Below, piece by piece: positions 6,318 through 14,685 of a stretch of 44,798 nt of DNA. The stretch comes from Alphaproteobacteria bacterium (GTDB taxonomy: Bacteria; Pseudomonadota; Alphaproteobacteria; RF32; CAG-239). The stretch covers positions 1-44,798 of the forward strand of contig JAFSWL010000025.1 of NCBI GenBank assembly GCA_017444525.1, in the 5' to 3' direction. Each line of letters begins with the position of its first letter. Positions within the stretch are counted from its first letter, which is position 1. Under the pieces are notes generated by a model. That model did no database searches, was not told the origin of the DNA, and saw nothing but the letters and a program-made list of their open reading frames with translations. The translations under genes and the position numbers were made by a program.

Positions 6318-8725
6318 TATATTCTCTCTGAGTCGATAAGTAATCTTATTTTTTTTACTACCGGTTTAAGTTCCAAATATTTATCACGATACTTTTTCTT
6401 TTTATCCCCGAAAGTAATTAACGCCATAAACTTACAGAAATAATATTTATGCAAAATTTCATACCGCAAAGCAAGTAATATATTTGTTTTTTTCAATTCT
6501 GCATTTTGTTCGGTAATCTTATTTATTTTTTGTTCATTTTCCCAATTTTTCAGACGTAATTCTTTGATTTGCGTATCCAAATAAATTTCTTCATCCGTAA
6601 ATTTTTCCGCTGCATTATTATTTGCCAAGGCATTTTTCAACCAATTGATGGCAAAATCGGCTTTTTCTTTAACAATACGATTGGTTTGAGTAAAATCAAA
6701 CGGTTGCAATAAAGCATCATTATTATAAACATCTGAAGGATTTGCCACAATTCTTTCTTTAAGTTTCAATAAATCAAACAGTTTATATCTCAATCCGCCG
6801 CGAGCAAGATTTATAAACGAAATAAACGGCTTATTGAATTTCGTGGCAAAACAGGTTCCGTGATAAGAATCAGTAATCACAAAGGAAGCATTTTTATAAT
6901 ACCATAAAAATTTCTCCGGAGTAACATCCTTTTGATAAACAATTCCCGCAACCGTTCTCTGATGTTTTTCTTCCGGATTATTTATATTAATTACCTCTAA
7001 TCCGAGTTTGCGCGCAACATAATCAATAGCTTTATATTTTTCTGCATTTGCATCCAAAATATAAGTTACTAAAAACGGTTTATCTGTCAACTTATCCACA
7101 TTGGCTGTAAGTTTGATATATTCCGAAACATCAAGCATAAGTGTAGGGTCAATAAGTTCCTGAGCGTTTAAGTTAAAAATTTGTTCAATATTCGAACCGT
7201 CTTCACGCAAAGAAATATGATTAAACCGTCTAAATGAATATTTTCTTTTTTGGGTTACGAACTCATCATCACGAAATGCGTCATCGCCAAACGATGTTGC
7301 AAAAGAAATCTTATTTTTAATATTTTTAACAAAATCCAAAAAAGCCGGTTCTTGATGCAATGAAGGCTTAAACAGCTGATCCGAGCCAACTATAAATGCT
7401 TTGCAATGCTGGTTTAAATGTACCAAATCATCTATATTATTATAAATGCGTGAAATAGTGTAGTGCTTGCGGGCAAAATTCATCGGAATCGTATTTTCAA
7501 GCGGATATCCCGGCCAGATATAGCTCAGCTTTTGCAACATCAATACTTTCTGTTTCAATTGTGTAAGAATATTGTGCACGGCATACGCTACCATGATGGC
7601 ACCAAAATTTTTAGCAAAGAATGTTGTTATCAAACAAACATCGTATTTATCTTTTGTTGATATTTCCGCGGCCTGACGAAAACCGTCTTTGCGATACAAC
7701 ATAAAGAAAGAATTCCTCGCTGGATTAAGTTTAGTACCTATTCGTATATGTCCATTATTATAATTTTCCTTCATTTGAATTGAACGAGCATCGGGGGCAA
7801 CCTCGGCAACAACGGCTTTTCCTTTAGCCGTATTTGCCAACACCAAGGACAATCCTTTGCCATCGTTAAGCCCCGGCACATGTTCGCTTATTCCCCACCA
7901 GTCTCCGAGTGTGATATCTGCAGGTCTTGGCAATAATGAATATTTGCAATTTTCGCAAGATTTTCGCAGAATAGTGGAATTATGAAATAATTTTGTATAA
8001 CTATCGGAAACAATTTTATTACCGTTAGCCATTGTAAAAGTACAACTGGAACAAGACCACCCGATTTTTGACTTATCGCGAAAATTAACGTTTTTAATTT
8101 GTGAACGATCAAAACATTCATCAAGATATTTTTGCCATACACCGCGGCTTGGAGCTCCGTGGCACAAAATATCTACCGTCAGCAAATTATCATATTTCTT
8201 ACCTAAAAAAGTATTTAAGCCGGCAACCTGACAAGGGGTTCCGCTGAATAGAACTTCTTTTCCGCCTTTAAGCAGTTTTTCGATTTCAGAATAGCATTTT
8301 TCCGTATCGCTTTGTACATATTTAGAACCGCGCAGTTTATCCAAATCATCTGCATTATCTATGATAATATGATGAACATTCCATTTTTCATCAAAAGCAG
8401 CACCGCACACCACACCGCTTTTATTTAAAATATGCTCTGCCAATAATGTAAACATTCCGCCCGAAGAACTTTTTTCGCGGATTTCATCGCTCGCCATAAC
8501 TGCATAACATTCGGGATTTTTTGTATTATCAAACTCGGAATTCAATACCGGACACACATTCAAACATTGCCCACAATTGATACACGTATCTTCATCGATA
8601 ACCGGATAAAGAAAACCTTCGTCATTTTCCTTCATGGTTATGGCTTTAACTCCGCATTTGTTAGCGCAAGCACCGCAACCGCAGCAATCTTCTGTCGAAA
8701 CTTTTAAGTTTACATTATTTTTCAT
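6317..8725 (-). CDS. Fusion of ferredoxin, FrhB-like and polysaccharide pyruvyl transferase domains
   Basis: An 802-residue multidomain protein. Residues 14-24 and 48-58 form two CxxCxxCxxxC clusters, a bacterial two-[4Fe-4S] ferredoxin. About 70-345 resembles the coenzyme F420 hydrogenase/dehydrogenase beta-subunit family (motifs SSSGGMFTLLAEH, FSGTPCQVAGL, CHGAPSRGVW, and a later Cys-rich SCENCKYSLL). About 360-690 resembles polysaccharide pyruvyl transferase (TTFFAKNFGAIMVAYAV at its start, FIVGSDQLFKP, and ITDSYHGTCFATKF with its His). The tail from about 700 is a predicted coiled coil. The two activities often sit in adjacent genes of capsule and exopolysaccharide clusters; here they are one chain. 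It likely adds pyruvate or a related redox-dependent modification to a glycan. It is 20 bases from the GlfT2-like gene and overlaps the next gene by one base. Confidence 0.85.
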   Translation of the reverse strand: MKNNVNLKVSTEDCCGCGACANKCGVKAITMKENDEGFLYPVIDEDTCINCGQCLNVCPVLNSEFDNTKNPECYAVMASDEIREKSSSGGMFTLLAEHILNKSGVVCGAAFDEKWNVHHIIIDNADDLDKLRGSKYVQSDTEKCYSEIEKLLKGGKEVLFSGTPCQVAGLNTFLGKKYDNLLTVDILCHGAPSRGVWQKYLDECFDRSQIKNVNFRDKSKIGWSCSSCTFTMANGNKIVSDSYTKLFHNSTILRKSCENCKYSLLPRPADITLGDWWGISEHVPGLNDGKGLSLVLANTAKGKAVVAEVAPDARSIQMKENYNNGHIRIGTKLNPARNSFFMLYRKDGFRQAAEISTKDKYDVCLITTFFAKNFGAIMVAYAVHNILTQLKQKVLMLQKLSYIWPGYPLENTIPMNFARKHYTISRIYNNIDDLVHLNQHCKAFIVGSDQLFKPSLHQEPAFLDFVKNIKNKISFATSFGDDAFRDDEFVTQKRKYSFRRFNHISLREDGSNIEQIFNLNAQELIDPTLMLDVSEYIKLTANVDKLTDKPFLVTYILDANAEKYKAIDYVARKLGLEVININNPEEKHQRTVAGIVYQKDVTPEKFLWYYKNASFVITDSYHGTCFATKFNKPFISFINLARGGLRYKLFDLLKLKERIVANPSDVYNNDALLQPFDFTQTNRIVKEKADFAINWLKNALANNNAAEKFTDEEIYLDTQIKELRLKNWENEQKINKITEQNAELKKTNILLALRYEILHKYYFCKFMALITFGDKKKKYRDKYLELKPVVKKIRLLIDSERI

Positions 8726-8745
8726 ATTTTTGTCCTTTAAATTTG

Positions 8746-10548
8746 CTATTTATCCAAGCCTAAATATTCGCGCCAAAATTTTTCGGTGGTTAATTCAGTA
8801 TAAGCAGTTTTTGCATTTTTCTCCAATTCTTCATAGCGATTGTATATTTCATCGAGCAATGCTTTACCTTTTTGGCGATAATACAGCGACTTTTTCTTAT
8901 CCAGTTTACGCACTTCGTATTTGCCGGTTAAGATGTTATAGACTTTTACTTCTTTAATCATAATAAAGTCCGGAACCGGCGGATACCACTCAATGGCAGT
9001 TCCTTCTTTTTCATAAAAACAATCCGGACAATGCAAACCGCGGGTAGTTATACGATATAAAAACTTGCGCCATCCGGCAACTTTATGGCGCGGCTTAATA
9101 CTTACTTCTTCTAATTTGTCTTTATCATAACATTCCAGATATTGAACCTGTTTTTGCACGGAATTAAGCGACTTAAACTTTTCTTCCGGATTTTCTTTTA
9201 GTACATCCGGTCCTTTTAAGATATCTTCCAATGCCATAATATATAATTCAGCAGAAACGTAGTCATACATGGAAACTACGCTGTTAATGCAATCCCAGAA
9301 CCATTTTCGGAATTGGCGCTTAAAATTATCTGTGTGTAATAAACGAGTATAAAAAATGTTACGAATAGTAAAATATCTGTCGACCACTTTTGAAACTCGC
9401 CATAAAAACGGCGCGTGCCAAACGTTAACACCATTGAGCCAGATAAATATTTTGTCGTTGTTGCGCCAGCTCCATTCTAAATCGTCCCCTCGGATAAAGA
9501 ACGGCAACGGCAAGCCTTTTTCTTTTATGGTATCCACGGTAAACGAACAATACCACCAACCGGCGCTTTTCATCCCTAAACTTCCTTCTTGAACGTGCTG
9601 AGGAATATTTAACACTTTCAGAACGTTTGTATAATCAAATAATGTTTGCGGATGGTGATATCCGGAAACCCAAAATCCGGATTCGATCCCGAGATTTTCA
9701 AAATACATATCTTTGCTGTATAAATCAACCATCGCTCCATTGATAAATGAATCTTTATATTCTTCTTTCAAGTAGTTTGACATCAGCAGAACGCGGTAAA
9801 ATGATTCCGGAAAAATTTCCACATCATCGTCCATTAACAACACGCGGTCAAATGTTTCTTTATCGTGCAGAGCCTCAATAATGCCGCGGGTAAATCCGCC
9901 GGCACCTCCGGCATTGATATTGGGATAAATATTGACGTTATCTGAATTTAAGCTTTCCGGCAAAGTTTTACCGTTGTCGGAAAGAATGTATTTCATTTTA
10001 TTTTTTAATGACGGATTTTCTTTTAAGAAGTTCTCAAATAAGGCTATATTGCGAGTAACGCATTCTTCACGCTTAAAAGTGCAGGTAATAACCGCCAGTT
10101 TATTGTCGCGTTGTGCTTCTTTATCTGTGCACCATGCACCGCCGTGAATTTTTATGGGATTTGCTTTGTCTTCATAAATTTTGAACGCAATACCGTCATA
10201 AGCCGATGGATTAGGAATTTCAATAACGCTTTTGCCGTTGCAATCTTGTTCAACCAATGTTGTATCAATTCTGTTAAACACGTTGTTCAGTTCGCTTCCG
10301 AATACCACAACTTTATAGGAACCGTCAATATCAAGAGATAAATATAATTTACCTAAATCACAATATGTGTGGTAAATTTTGGCGGAAAAAGCATTCATCC
10401 ACGTATCAAATCCATAGATGTTAACGTTGGTAAGAACATCGCCGAACATACACGTTTTTTCCTTACGGCGTGTGAAAAGTTCTTCATATAGCGGTAAGAA
10501 TGCTCCGTTTGGCATAATTACGCGTGATAGCTCATATAATTTACTCAT
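8746..10548 (-). CDS. GlfT2-like galactofuranosyltransferase
   Basis: A GT2-family polymerising transferase that, by family, uses UDP-galactofuranose. The 600-residue layout follows mycobacterial GlfT2: an N-terminal beta-rich domain (about 1-145), a GT-A domain starting at LAVITCTFKR (151-160), the hallmark NINAGGAGGFTRG (210-222), the metal-binding DDD (240-242, in LLMDDDVEIFP), a WWYCSF segment, a GDDLEWSWR acid cluster, VNVWHAPF with the likely base region, and a helical C-terminal domain. No membrane segment is seen, so it acts at the cytoplasmic face on a lipid-linked acceptor. It overlaps the upstream GT2 gene by eight bases. UDP-galactopyranose mutase two genes upstream would supply the donor. 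Outside actinobacteria the exact linkage cannot be predicted. Confidence 0.85.
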   Translation of the reverse strand: MSKLYELSRVIMPNGAFLPLYEELFTRRKEKTCMFGDVLTNVNIYGFDTWMNAFSAKIYHTYCDLGKLYLSLDIDGSYKVVVFGSELNNVFNRIDTTLVEQDCNGKSVIEIPNPSAYDGIAFKIYEDKANPIKIHGGAWCTDKEAQRDNKLAVITCTFKREECVTRNIALFENFLKENPSLKNKMKYILSDNGKTLPESLNSDNVNIYPNINAGGAGGFTRGIIEALHDKETFDRVLLMDDDVEIFPESFYRVLLMSNYLKEEYKDSFINGAMVDLYSKDMYFENLGIESGFWVSGYHHPQTLFDYTNVLKVLNIPQHVQEGSLGMKSAGWWYCSFTVDTIKEKGLPLPFFIRGDDLEWSWRNNDKIFIWLNGVNVWHAPFLWRVSKVVDRYFTIRNIFYTRLLHTDNFKRQFRKWFWDCINSVVSMYDYVSAELYIMALEDILKGPDVLKENPEEKFKSLNSVQKQVQYLECYDKDKLEEVSIKPRHKVAGWRKFLYRITTRGLHCPDCFYEKEGTAIEWYPPVPDFIMIKEVKVYNILTGKYEVRKLDKKKSLYYRQKGKALLDEIYNRYEELEKNAKTAYTELTTEKFWREYLGLDK

Positions 10549-11647
10549 ATCTAAAGGTCCTTTTTTTGTTTTTTTTCTTTAATGTTAATCCCAAAAACGT
10601 TACAACAATATGGCGGCGGGAAGGGGTTTCCTTAATTGAAAACAGCCAATCTCGCATTTTTTTTAAGATTATAACTGTATAATAATTTCTTTTGCGCATA
10701 TCCTTAAATATTTGCTTTTCTTCCTTGCCGAACAAACAGGAATTTTCAACCACGGAAGGAAGCATAGTTTGAAATTTTTTATGAATTTTTTCAAGACAAT
10801 ATTTGCGGTATTTTTTATCCACCCGCCCCAAATTCCAAAACATATGGCGAAAAATTTCGATATACAAATACTCCTTAATTTTCTCATACTCGACAGGATG
10901 AGCATTAAAAAACACCTCCAATGCGTCATAAATTTCGAAAATATCATCCGGATTATTCTTTTTATGCGAAGAGGCGTTTTCGTTAAATATGCGATAGTTA
11001 TAGAAAGGTTTTTCCTCCCAATAAATACTCTTGGCCTGCATCAAAGTTTCAAATCGCCAGTTTTGATCGGCATAACGTCCTTTATTTTGCTCCAATACTT
11101 TAATATTATATTCACGGATAAAATCAGTACGATATATGGCCGACCAAATGCTGGCATGACGTTGCAATGGCATCGGGTATTCGTATATATTAAACGGATT
11201 GTGCGGCGGTTTGATTTCCTGCATAAAAAATGCCGGCTGTCGCTTATAAGTGCCGTCTGGCTTATCCAATACTTCATAATAAGTACCTTTGACAATATCG
11301 ACGTTATATTTTTCGGCATCTTTATACAAAGTTTCGTACATATCAGGTTCAATCCAATCGTCCGGCTCGACAATGCCGATATATTTTCCTTCAGCTTTTT
11401 CTAGACCGTGATTAACTGCTTTGCCGTAGCCGCCGTTTTCCTGATGTATGGCAACAATACGCTTGTCTTGTGCCGCGTAGGCGTCAACCATTTGCGGGCA
11501 ATTATCTTTAGAACCGTCGTCAACCAAAATAATTTCAATTTCTTTCAGAGTTTGTGTCAAAATGCTGTCAACGCACTGCTTGAGGTATTTTTCAACCCCG
11601 TAAATCGGAACAATTATTGAAACTTTCGGTTTTTTGCGGAAAAACAT
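10541..11647 (-). CDS. GT2-family glycosyltransferase
   Basis: A 368-residue GT-A fold transferase. KVSIIVPIYGVEKYL (8-22) opens the nucleotide-binding half, LVDDGS (41-46) holds the first acidic pair, and EPDDWIEPDMYE (94-105) is the DxD-like metal site with the motif typical of EpsJ/WcaA-like enzymes of surface polysaccharide clusters. The C-terminal third is basic and helical and may contact membrane. It lies eight bases after the mutase gene and overlaps the GlfT2-like gene by eight bases. Together with the paralogue at 12756-13766 it probably builds the primer or side residues of the glycan. Sugar specificity cannot be read from sequence. Confidence 0.88.
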   Translation of the reverse strand: MFFRKKPKVSIIVPIYGVEKYLKQCVDSILTQTLKEIEIILVDDGSKDNCPQMVDAYAAQDKRIVAIHQENGGYGKAVNHGLEKAEGKYIGIVEPDDWIEPDMYETLYKDAEKYNVDIVKGTYYEVLDKPDGTYKRQPAFFMQEIKPPHNPFNIYEYPMPLQRHASIWSAIYRTDFIREYNIKVLEQNKGRYADQNWRFETLMQAKSIYWEEKPFYNYRIFNENASSHKKNNPDDIFEIYDALEVFFNAHPVEYEKIKEYLYIEIFRHMFWNLGRVDKKYRKYCLEKIHKKFQTMLPSVVENSCLFGKEEKQIFKDMRKRNYYTVIILKKMRDWLFSIKETPSRRHIVVTFLGLTLKKKNKKRTFRYE

Positions 11648-11655
11648 AACTTTGG

Positions 11656-12759
11656 CTATCCTTTGATTTGTTCAAACAGCTCCAGTGCACGGGCAATTGC
11701 TTTATCCATATCATAATATTTGTAATCACCCAAACGGCCGAGAAAATAAGTGTTGTTCAATTTTTGAGCTTCTTCGGCGTAACGGGCATACAACGCAGCA
11801 TTTTGTTCATTCGGAATTGGATAATAACGCTCATTTTTGCCGCGTTCAAAAGCTTCGGAATATTCTTTGGCAATTACTGTTTTTTCGCACAAGTCATTTA
11901 AATAGTGTTTATATTCGTGAATACGCGTAAAATCGTAGTTGCACGGATAGTTAACCACCGAATTGCATTGATAATACGGCATATCCAATTCCTCAAGCTT
12001 AAAATTAACGCTGCGATACGGCAATTCGCCGAATTTATAATCAAAAAATTCATCAATCGGTCCGGTATAAAACAAACGGTCATAGTCTTCTTTATAATCG
12101 CTGAATTTTGTGTTTAAACGTACCTCAATATTCGGGTGATCAAGCATATTTTCCACGGTTTTACCATAGCCGGCAAAAGGAATACCTTGATATTTATCTT
12201 GAAAATATCTGTCATCACATGAGATATAAACCGGAACTCGCGCGGTTACGGCGCCATCAACTTCATTAGGCGATACGCCCCATTGTTTTGTGGTGTAATG
12301 TAAAAATATTTTTTCATAAACGTATTGTGCCAAAAATTTCAAATCGGCATCATCTTGTTTTTGAAATTCCAAAATCGGCACTTTTTTATTGTATTCAAAA
12401 TGTTGCAAAAGCTTTTCTTCCATACGCTGAGCCATACTTTCCGGAAATACATTATACAGCGTACGTAAATTAAACGGAATGGTAGTTTCAATGCCGTCAA
12501 TTACTGCCACCACTCGGTGCATATAAGTGTTAAAACTGGCAAAGCGGCTGATAAACGCCCAGACACTGTCTAAATTGGTATGAAAAATATGGGAGCCGTA
12601 TTTATGAATCATGATACCGTTGTGGTCCCGATAATCGTAGGCATTTCCGGCAATATGGCTTTTGGTATCGATTACTGTTACCTTTTGGTTTAATTCTTCC
12701 GCAATTTTGCGGGCAATGGTTGCACCGGAAAAGCCGGCGCCGACGACTAAGTTTTTCAT
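11656..12759 (-). CDS. glf: UDP-galactopyranose mutase
   Basis: Flavoenzyme that interconverts UDP-galactopyranose and UDP-galactofuranose, supplying the Galf donor. The FAD-binding GAGFSGATIA is at 7-16, followed by the acidic strand end VIDTKSHIAGNAYDYRD typical of the family. KQWGVSPNEVDGAVTARVPV and FAGYGKTVENML form the substrate pocket, and YTGPIDEFFDYKFGELPYRS is a strong family signature. The 367-residue length is standard. Its ATG overlaps the stop of the upstream GT2 gene (ATGA), and the next GT2 follows after eight bases. Pairing with a GlfT2-like enzyme four kilobases or less downstream strongly supports synthesis of a galactofuranose-containing glycan. Confidence 0.96.
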   Translation of the reverse strand: MKNLVVGAGFSGATIARKIAEELNQKVTVIDTKSHIAGNAYDYRDHNGIMIHKYGSHIFHTNLDSVWAFISRFASFNTYMHRVVAVIDGIETTIPFNLRTLYNVFPESMAQRMEEKLLQHFEYNKKVPILEFQKQDDADLKFLAQYVYEKIFLHYTTKQWGVSPNEVDGAVTARVPVYISCDDRYFQDKYQGIPFAGYGKTVENMLDHPNIEVRLNTKFSDYKEDYDRLFYTGPIDEFFDYKFGELPYRSVNFKLEELDMPYYQCNSVVNYPCNYDFTRIHEYKHYLNDLCEKTVIAKEYSEAFERGKNERYYPIPNEQNAALYARYAEEAQKLNNTYFLGRLGDYKYYDMDKAIARALELFEQIKG

Positions 12760-13766
12760 ATTATACTCCTTAATTTGTGTAAAAAGTCTCTGATTCTGTA
12801 ATAACGTAAAAATCTGTCTTCTGATTTTTCCAACAATGTCAGTTTTTTAATTTTTTTAACGGAAAGAGAAAATGCACCGTCAGCAGCCATTTTTTTTGAT
12901 TTCAGCAAAAAAGGTTTGACACGCTTTATAAATGTTTTGCGATTATCCGGACTCATGCGCTCCAAATTCCAAAAATAGGCTTCACAGCGTTTGCGATTGG
13001 CTAAATTTTGCCATTGTCGCAGGTTATGTGTTTGCAGGAATTTATCAATCTCATCATACTCATCGCAAACGCAGAATATTTTGTCTTTGCTGTTGATAGA
13101 ACTGGCAGAATTATCTTGTCGATAGTGTAAAAAAGCTTTATCCAACAAAATTACCCGTTTGGCGCATATATTTGTTTTAAAAATAAAACCGGTATCTTGA
13201 AAAGAAGCACCGGGGGTTTCCGATAAACGGATATGATTATCCCTTATCATTTGATTAAGATAAATAGCTGACCAAATCGATCCCCATATATTACTGATAT
13301 ATACCTCCGGAGAAGGTGTAAATACTTTATTATAATCCTCTTTTTTAGCTATTGTTTCATATTTATCATTTCCATTGCTCCAATACTTGAAGTAATCTGC
13401 CTTGACCAAATCGGCATTATCAGCTTCTGCTGCCTTATACAATACCTCATACATATCAGGCTCAATCCAATCGTCAGGTTCATAAATGGCAACATACTTG
13501 CCGATAGCCATGTCCAAACCGTGATTTACCGCAGCTCCGTATCCTGCATTTTTTTGAGAAAAAAAACTAATTCGTGAATCTTTGGCAGCATATTCGGCAA
13601 CAATCTGCGCAGAAGCGTCTGTTGAACCGTCATTAATGCATATAATTTCAATATTATTCAGTGTTTGCGAGACGACACAATTAAGACTCTGCCGTAAAAA
13701 TTTTTCGGCATTATATATTGGTATAATAACCGAGATAAAAGGCACTTTTTGTTGCGTTTGCGACAT
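12756..13766 (-). CDS. GT2-family glycosyltransferase, first gene of the glycan operon
   Basis: A 336-residue GT-A transferase, clearly paralogous to the one at 10541-11647. FISVIIPIYNAEKFL (10-24), INDGSTDAS (44-52) and YEPDDWIEPDMYEVLY (95-110) are the nucleotide and metal sites. The C-terminal part is basic and helical. It has a good ribosome binding site (GGAGAG seven bases before the ATG) and no gene close upstream on the same strand, so it leads an eight-gene operon down to 4600 in which neighbours overlap or nearly touch. The acceptor and donor are unknown; EpsJ-like enzymes of this type are common in capsule and exopolysaccharide loci. Confidence 0.88.
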   Translation of the reverse strand: MSQTQQKVPFISVIIPIYNAEKFLRQSLNCVVSQTLNNIEIICINDGSTDASAQIVAEYAAKDSRISFFSQKNAGYGAAVNHGLDMAIGKYVAIYEPDDWIEPDMYEVLYKAAEADNADLVKADYFKYWSNGNDKYETIAKKEDYNKVFTPSPEVYISNIWGSIWSAIYLNQMIRDNHIRLSETPGASFQDTGFIFKTNICAKRVILLDKAFLHYRQDNSASSINSKDKIFCVCDEYDEIDKFLQTHNLRQWQNLANRKRCEAYFWNLERMSPDNRKTFIKRVKPFLLKSKKMAADGAFSLSVKKIKKLTLLEKSEDRFLRYYRIRDFLHKLRSII

Positions 13767-13878
13767 TATCTCTCCAATTGACTAACTAACTTGTGGCAAC
13801 ACTCTAACATTATTAACCAAAAAAGCAACAAATTTAATCCCTGAGGTTAATAAATTAAAGACCTTATTTTTTTAAAGT

Positions 13879-14529
13879 CTAATAAAACATAAGTTCAATA
13901 GAATTGTCTTTAACATCGGAGCATGCACGTGCCGCAACCTCAATCAGCATGGTTTTATCTTTTGCACAGTGAATGGCATGTCCAATTTGTACTGGTTTTG
14001 AAGAAGTACAATTTTCCAAATACACATCTGTCGGTAACGGTTCATTAATCGCTAAGGCAATAAATCCCAGTCCGTTAGTTCCGTTCCACGGAGCTGCAGC
14101 TATTTCCACACAGGCTTGTTTAGGAATAAAATCATAACGGATAATAAAAGCATTTCTATCGGCTTCTCTCATTTTATCACCTACACGCATTTCGAGTTTT
14201 CCCTTAAAAGGATTGCGGAAACGATATGGTTTAATAATTTCACCTTCTTTGTTGTGAATTAAATAATCTTCAGGAATAACGTTAGCACTAATCAAAACCT
14301 CATTCGTTTCATCTAATGTCGTACCTAAACTATTGTAATTTTTTTGCCCGATAAAGGCTACATGCATCCGTGTTACGGTTTGTGTAATCAAATCGACTGC
14401 TCGGTTTGTTCTATATTTTTGCATAGCCTTTGAATAACCGGCGATACCTCCTACTGATAAAACCCCGATAATAGCCAGAACGCCAAGCATTTCAATCATT
14501 GAACGACCTGATTGAGTAAAATTTCTCAT
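13879..14529 (-). CDS. Type IV pilin-like protein (PilS-like)
   Basis: A 216-residue prepilin. The leader MRNFTQSG is followed by the prepilin peptidase site: cleavage after G8 puts E13 at +5, as required for assembly. A hydrophobic helix (about 11-33, MIEMLGVLAIIGVLSVGGIA) follows, then a globular domain with four cysteines in the last 85 residues, enough for two disulfides. The short leader and the GRSMIEMLG start are, from memory, common in host-associated low-GC alphaproteobacteria, which often carry several scattered copies. No other pilus assembly gene is in the window, so it is an orphan here and could belong to a type IV pilus or a pseudopilus. It stands as a single gene with its own upstream region. 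Confidence 0.85.
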   Translation of the reverse strand: MRNFTQSGRSMIEMLGVLAIIGVLSVGGIAGYSKAMQKYRTNRAVDLITQTVTRMHVAFIGQKNYNSLGTTLDETNEVLISANVIPEDYLIHNKEGEIIKPYRFRNPFKGKLEMRVGDKMREADRNAFIIRYDFIPKQACVEIAAAPWNGTNGLGFIALAINEPLPTDVYLENCTSSKPVQIGHAIHCAKDKTMLIEVAARACSDVKDNSIELMFY

Positions 14530-14593
14530 CAGCTAATTCCTTATAAACATTACACCCTACTGCAGCCATATTACACATATCTGGATGATTTGT

Positions 14594-14627
14594 AAAGTAT
14601 TAAATTATTCAAAATATTTAATACTTT
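14594..14627. repeat. Perfect 12-bp AT-only-arm inverted repeat upstream of the pilin gene
   Basis: AAAGTATTAAAT (14594-14605) is repeated in inverse orientation at 14616-14627 with a ten-base spacer. It lies 65 bases upstream of the pilin start and next to the terminator of the following gene. It could be a dimeric-regulator operator or an extra hairpin; nothing in the sequence decides. Confidence 0.45.
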
Positions 14628-14653
14628 AAAAGAGCCGGTATTTAACCGGCTCT
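14627..14653 (-). terminator. Rho-independent terminator of the 14686-16065 gene
   Basis: On the minus strand a perfect 9-bp stem (AGAGCCGGT/ACCGGCTCT, 14645-14653 with 14631-14639) with a five-base loop is followed by TTTTAAAG. It begins about 30 bases after the stop at 14686. Confidence 0.8.
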
Positions 14654-14685
14654 CCAATATTGCAATATCTGCATAAAGACGGATA

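Noticed and set aside
10712-11404. Long plus-strand open frame (230 codons) opposite a GT2 gene
   Set aside because: It is the antisense of a clearly conserved glycosyltransferase, has no ribosome binding site, and its composition reads like a reverse-strand shadow.
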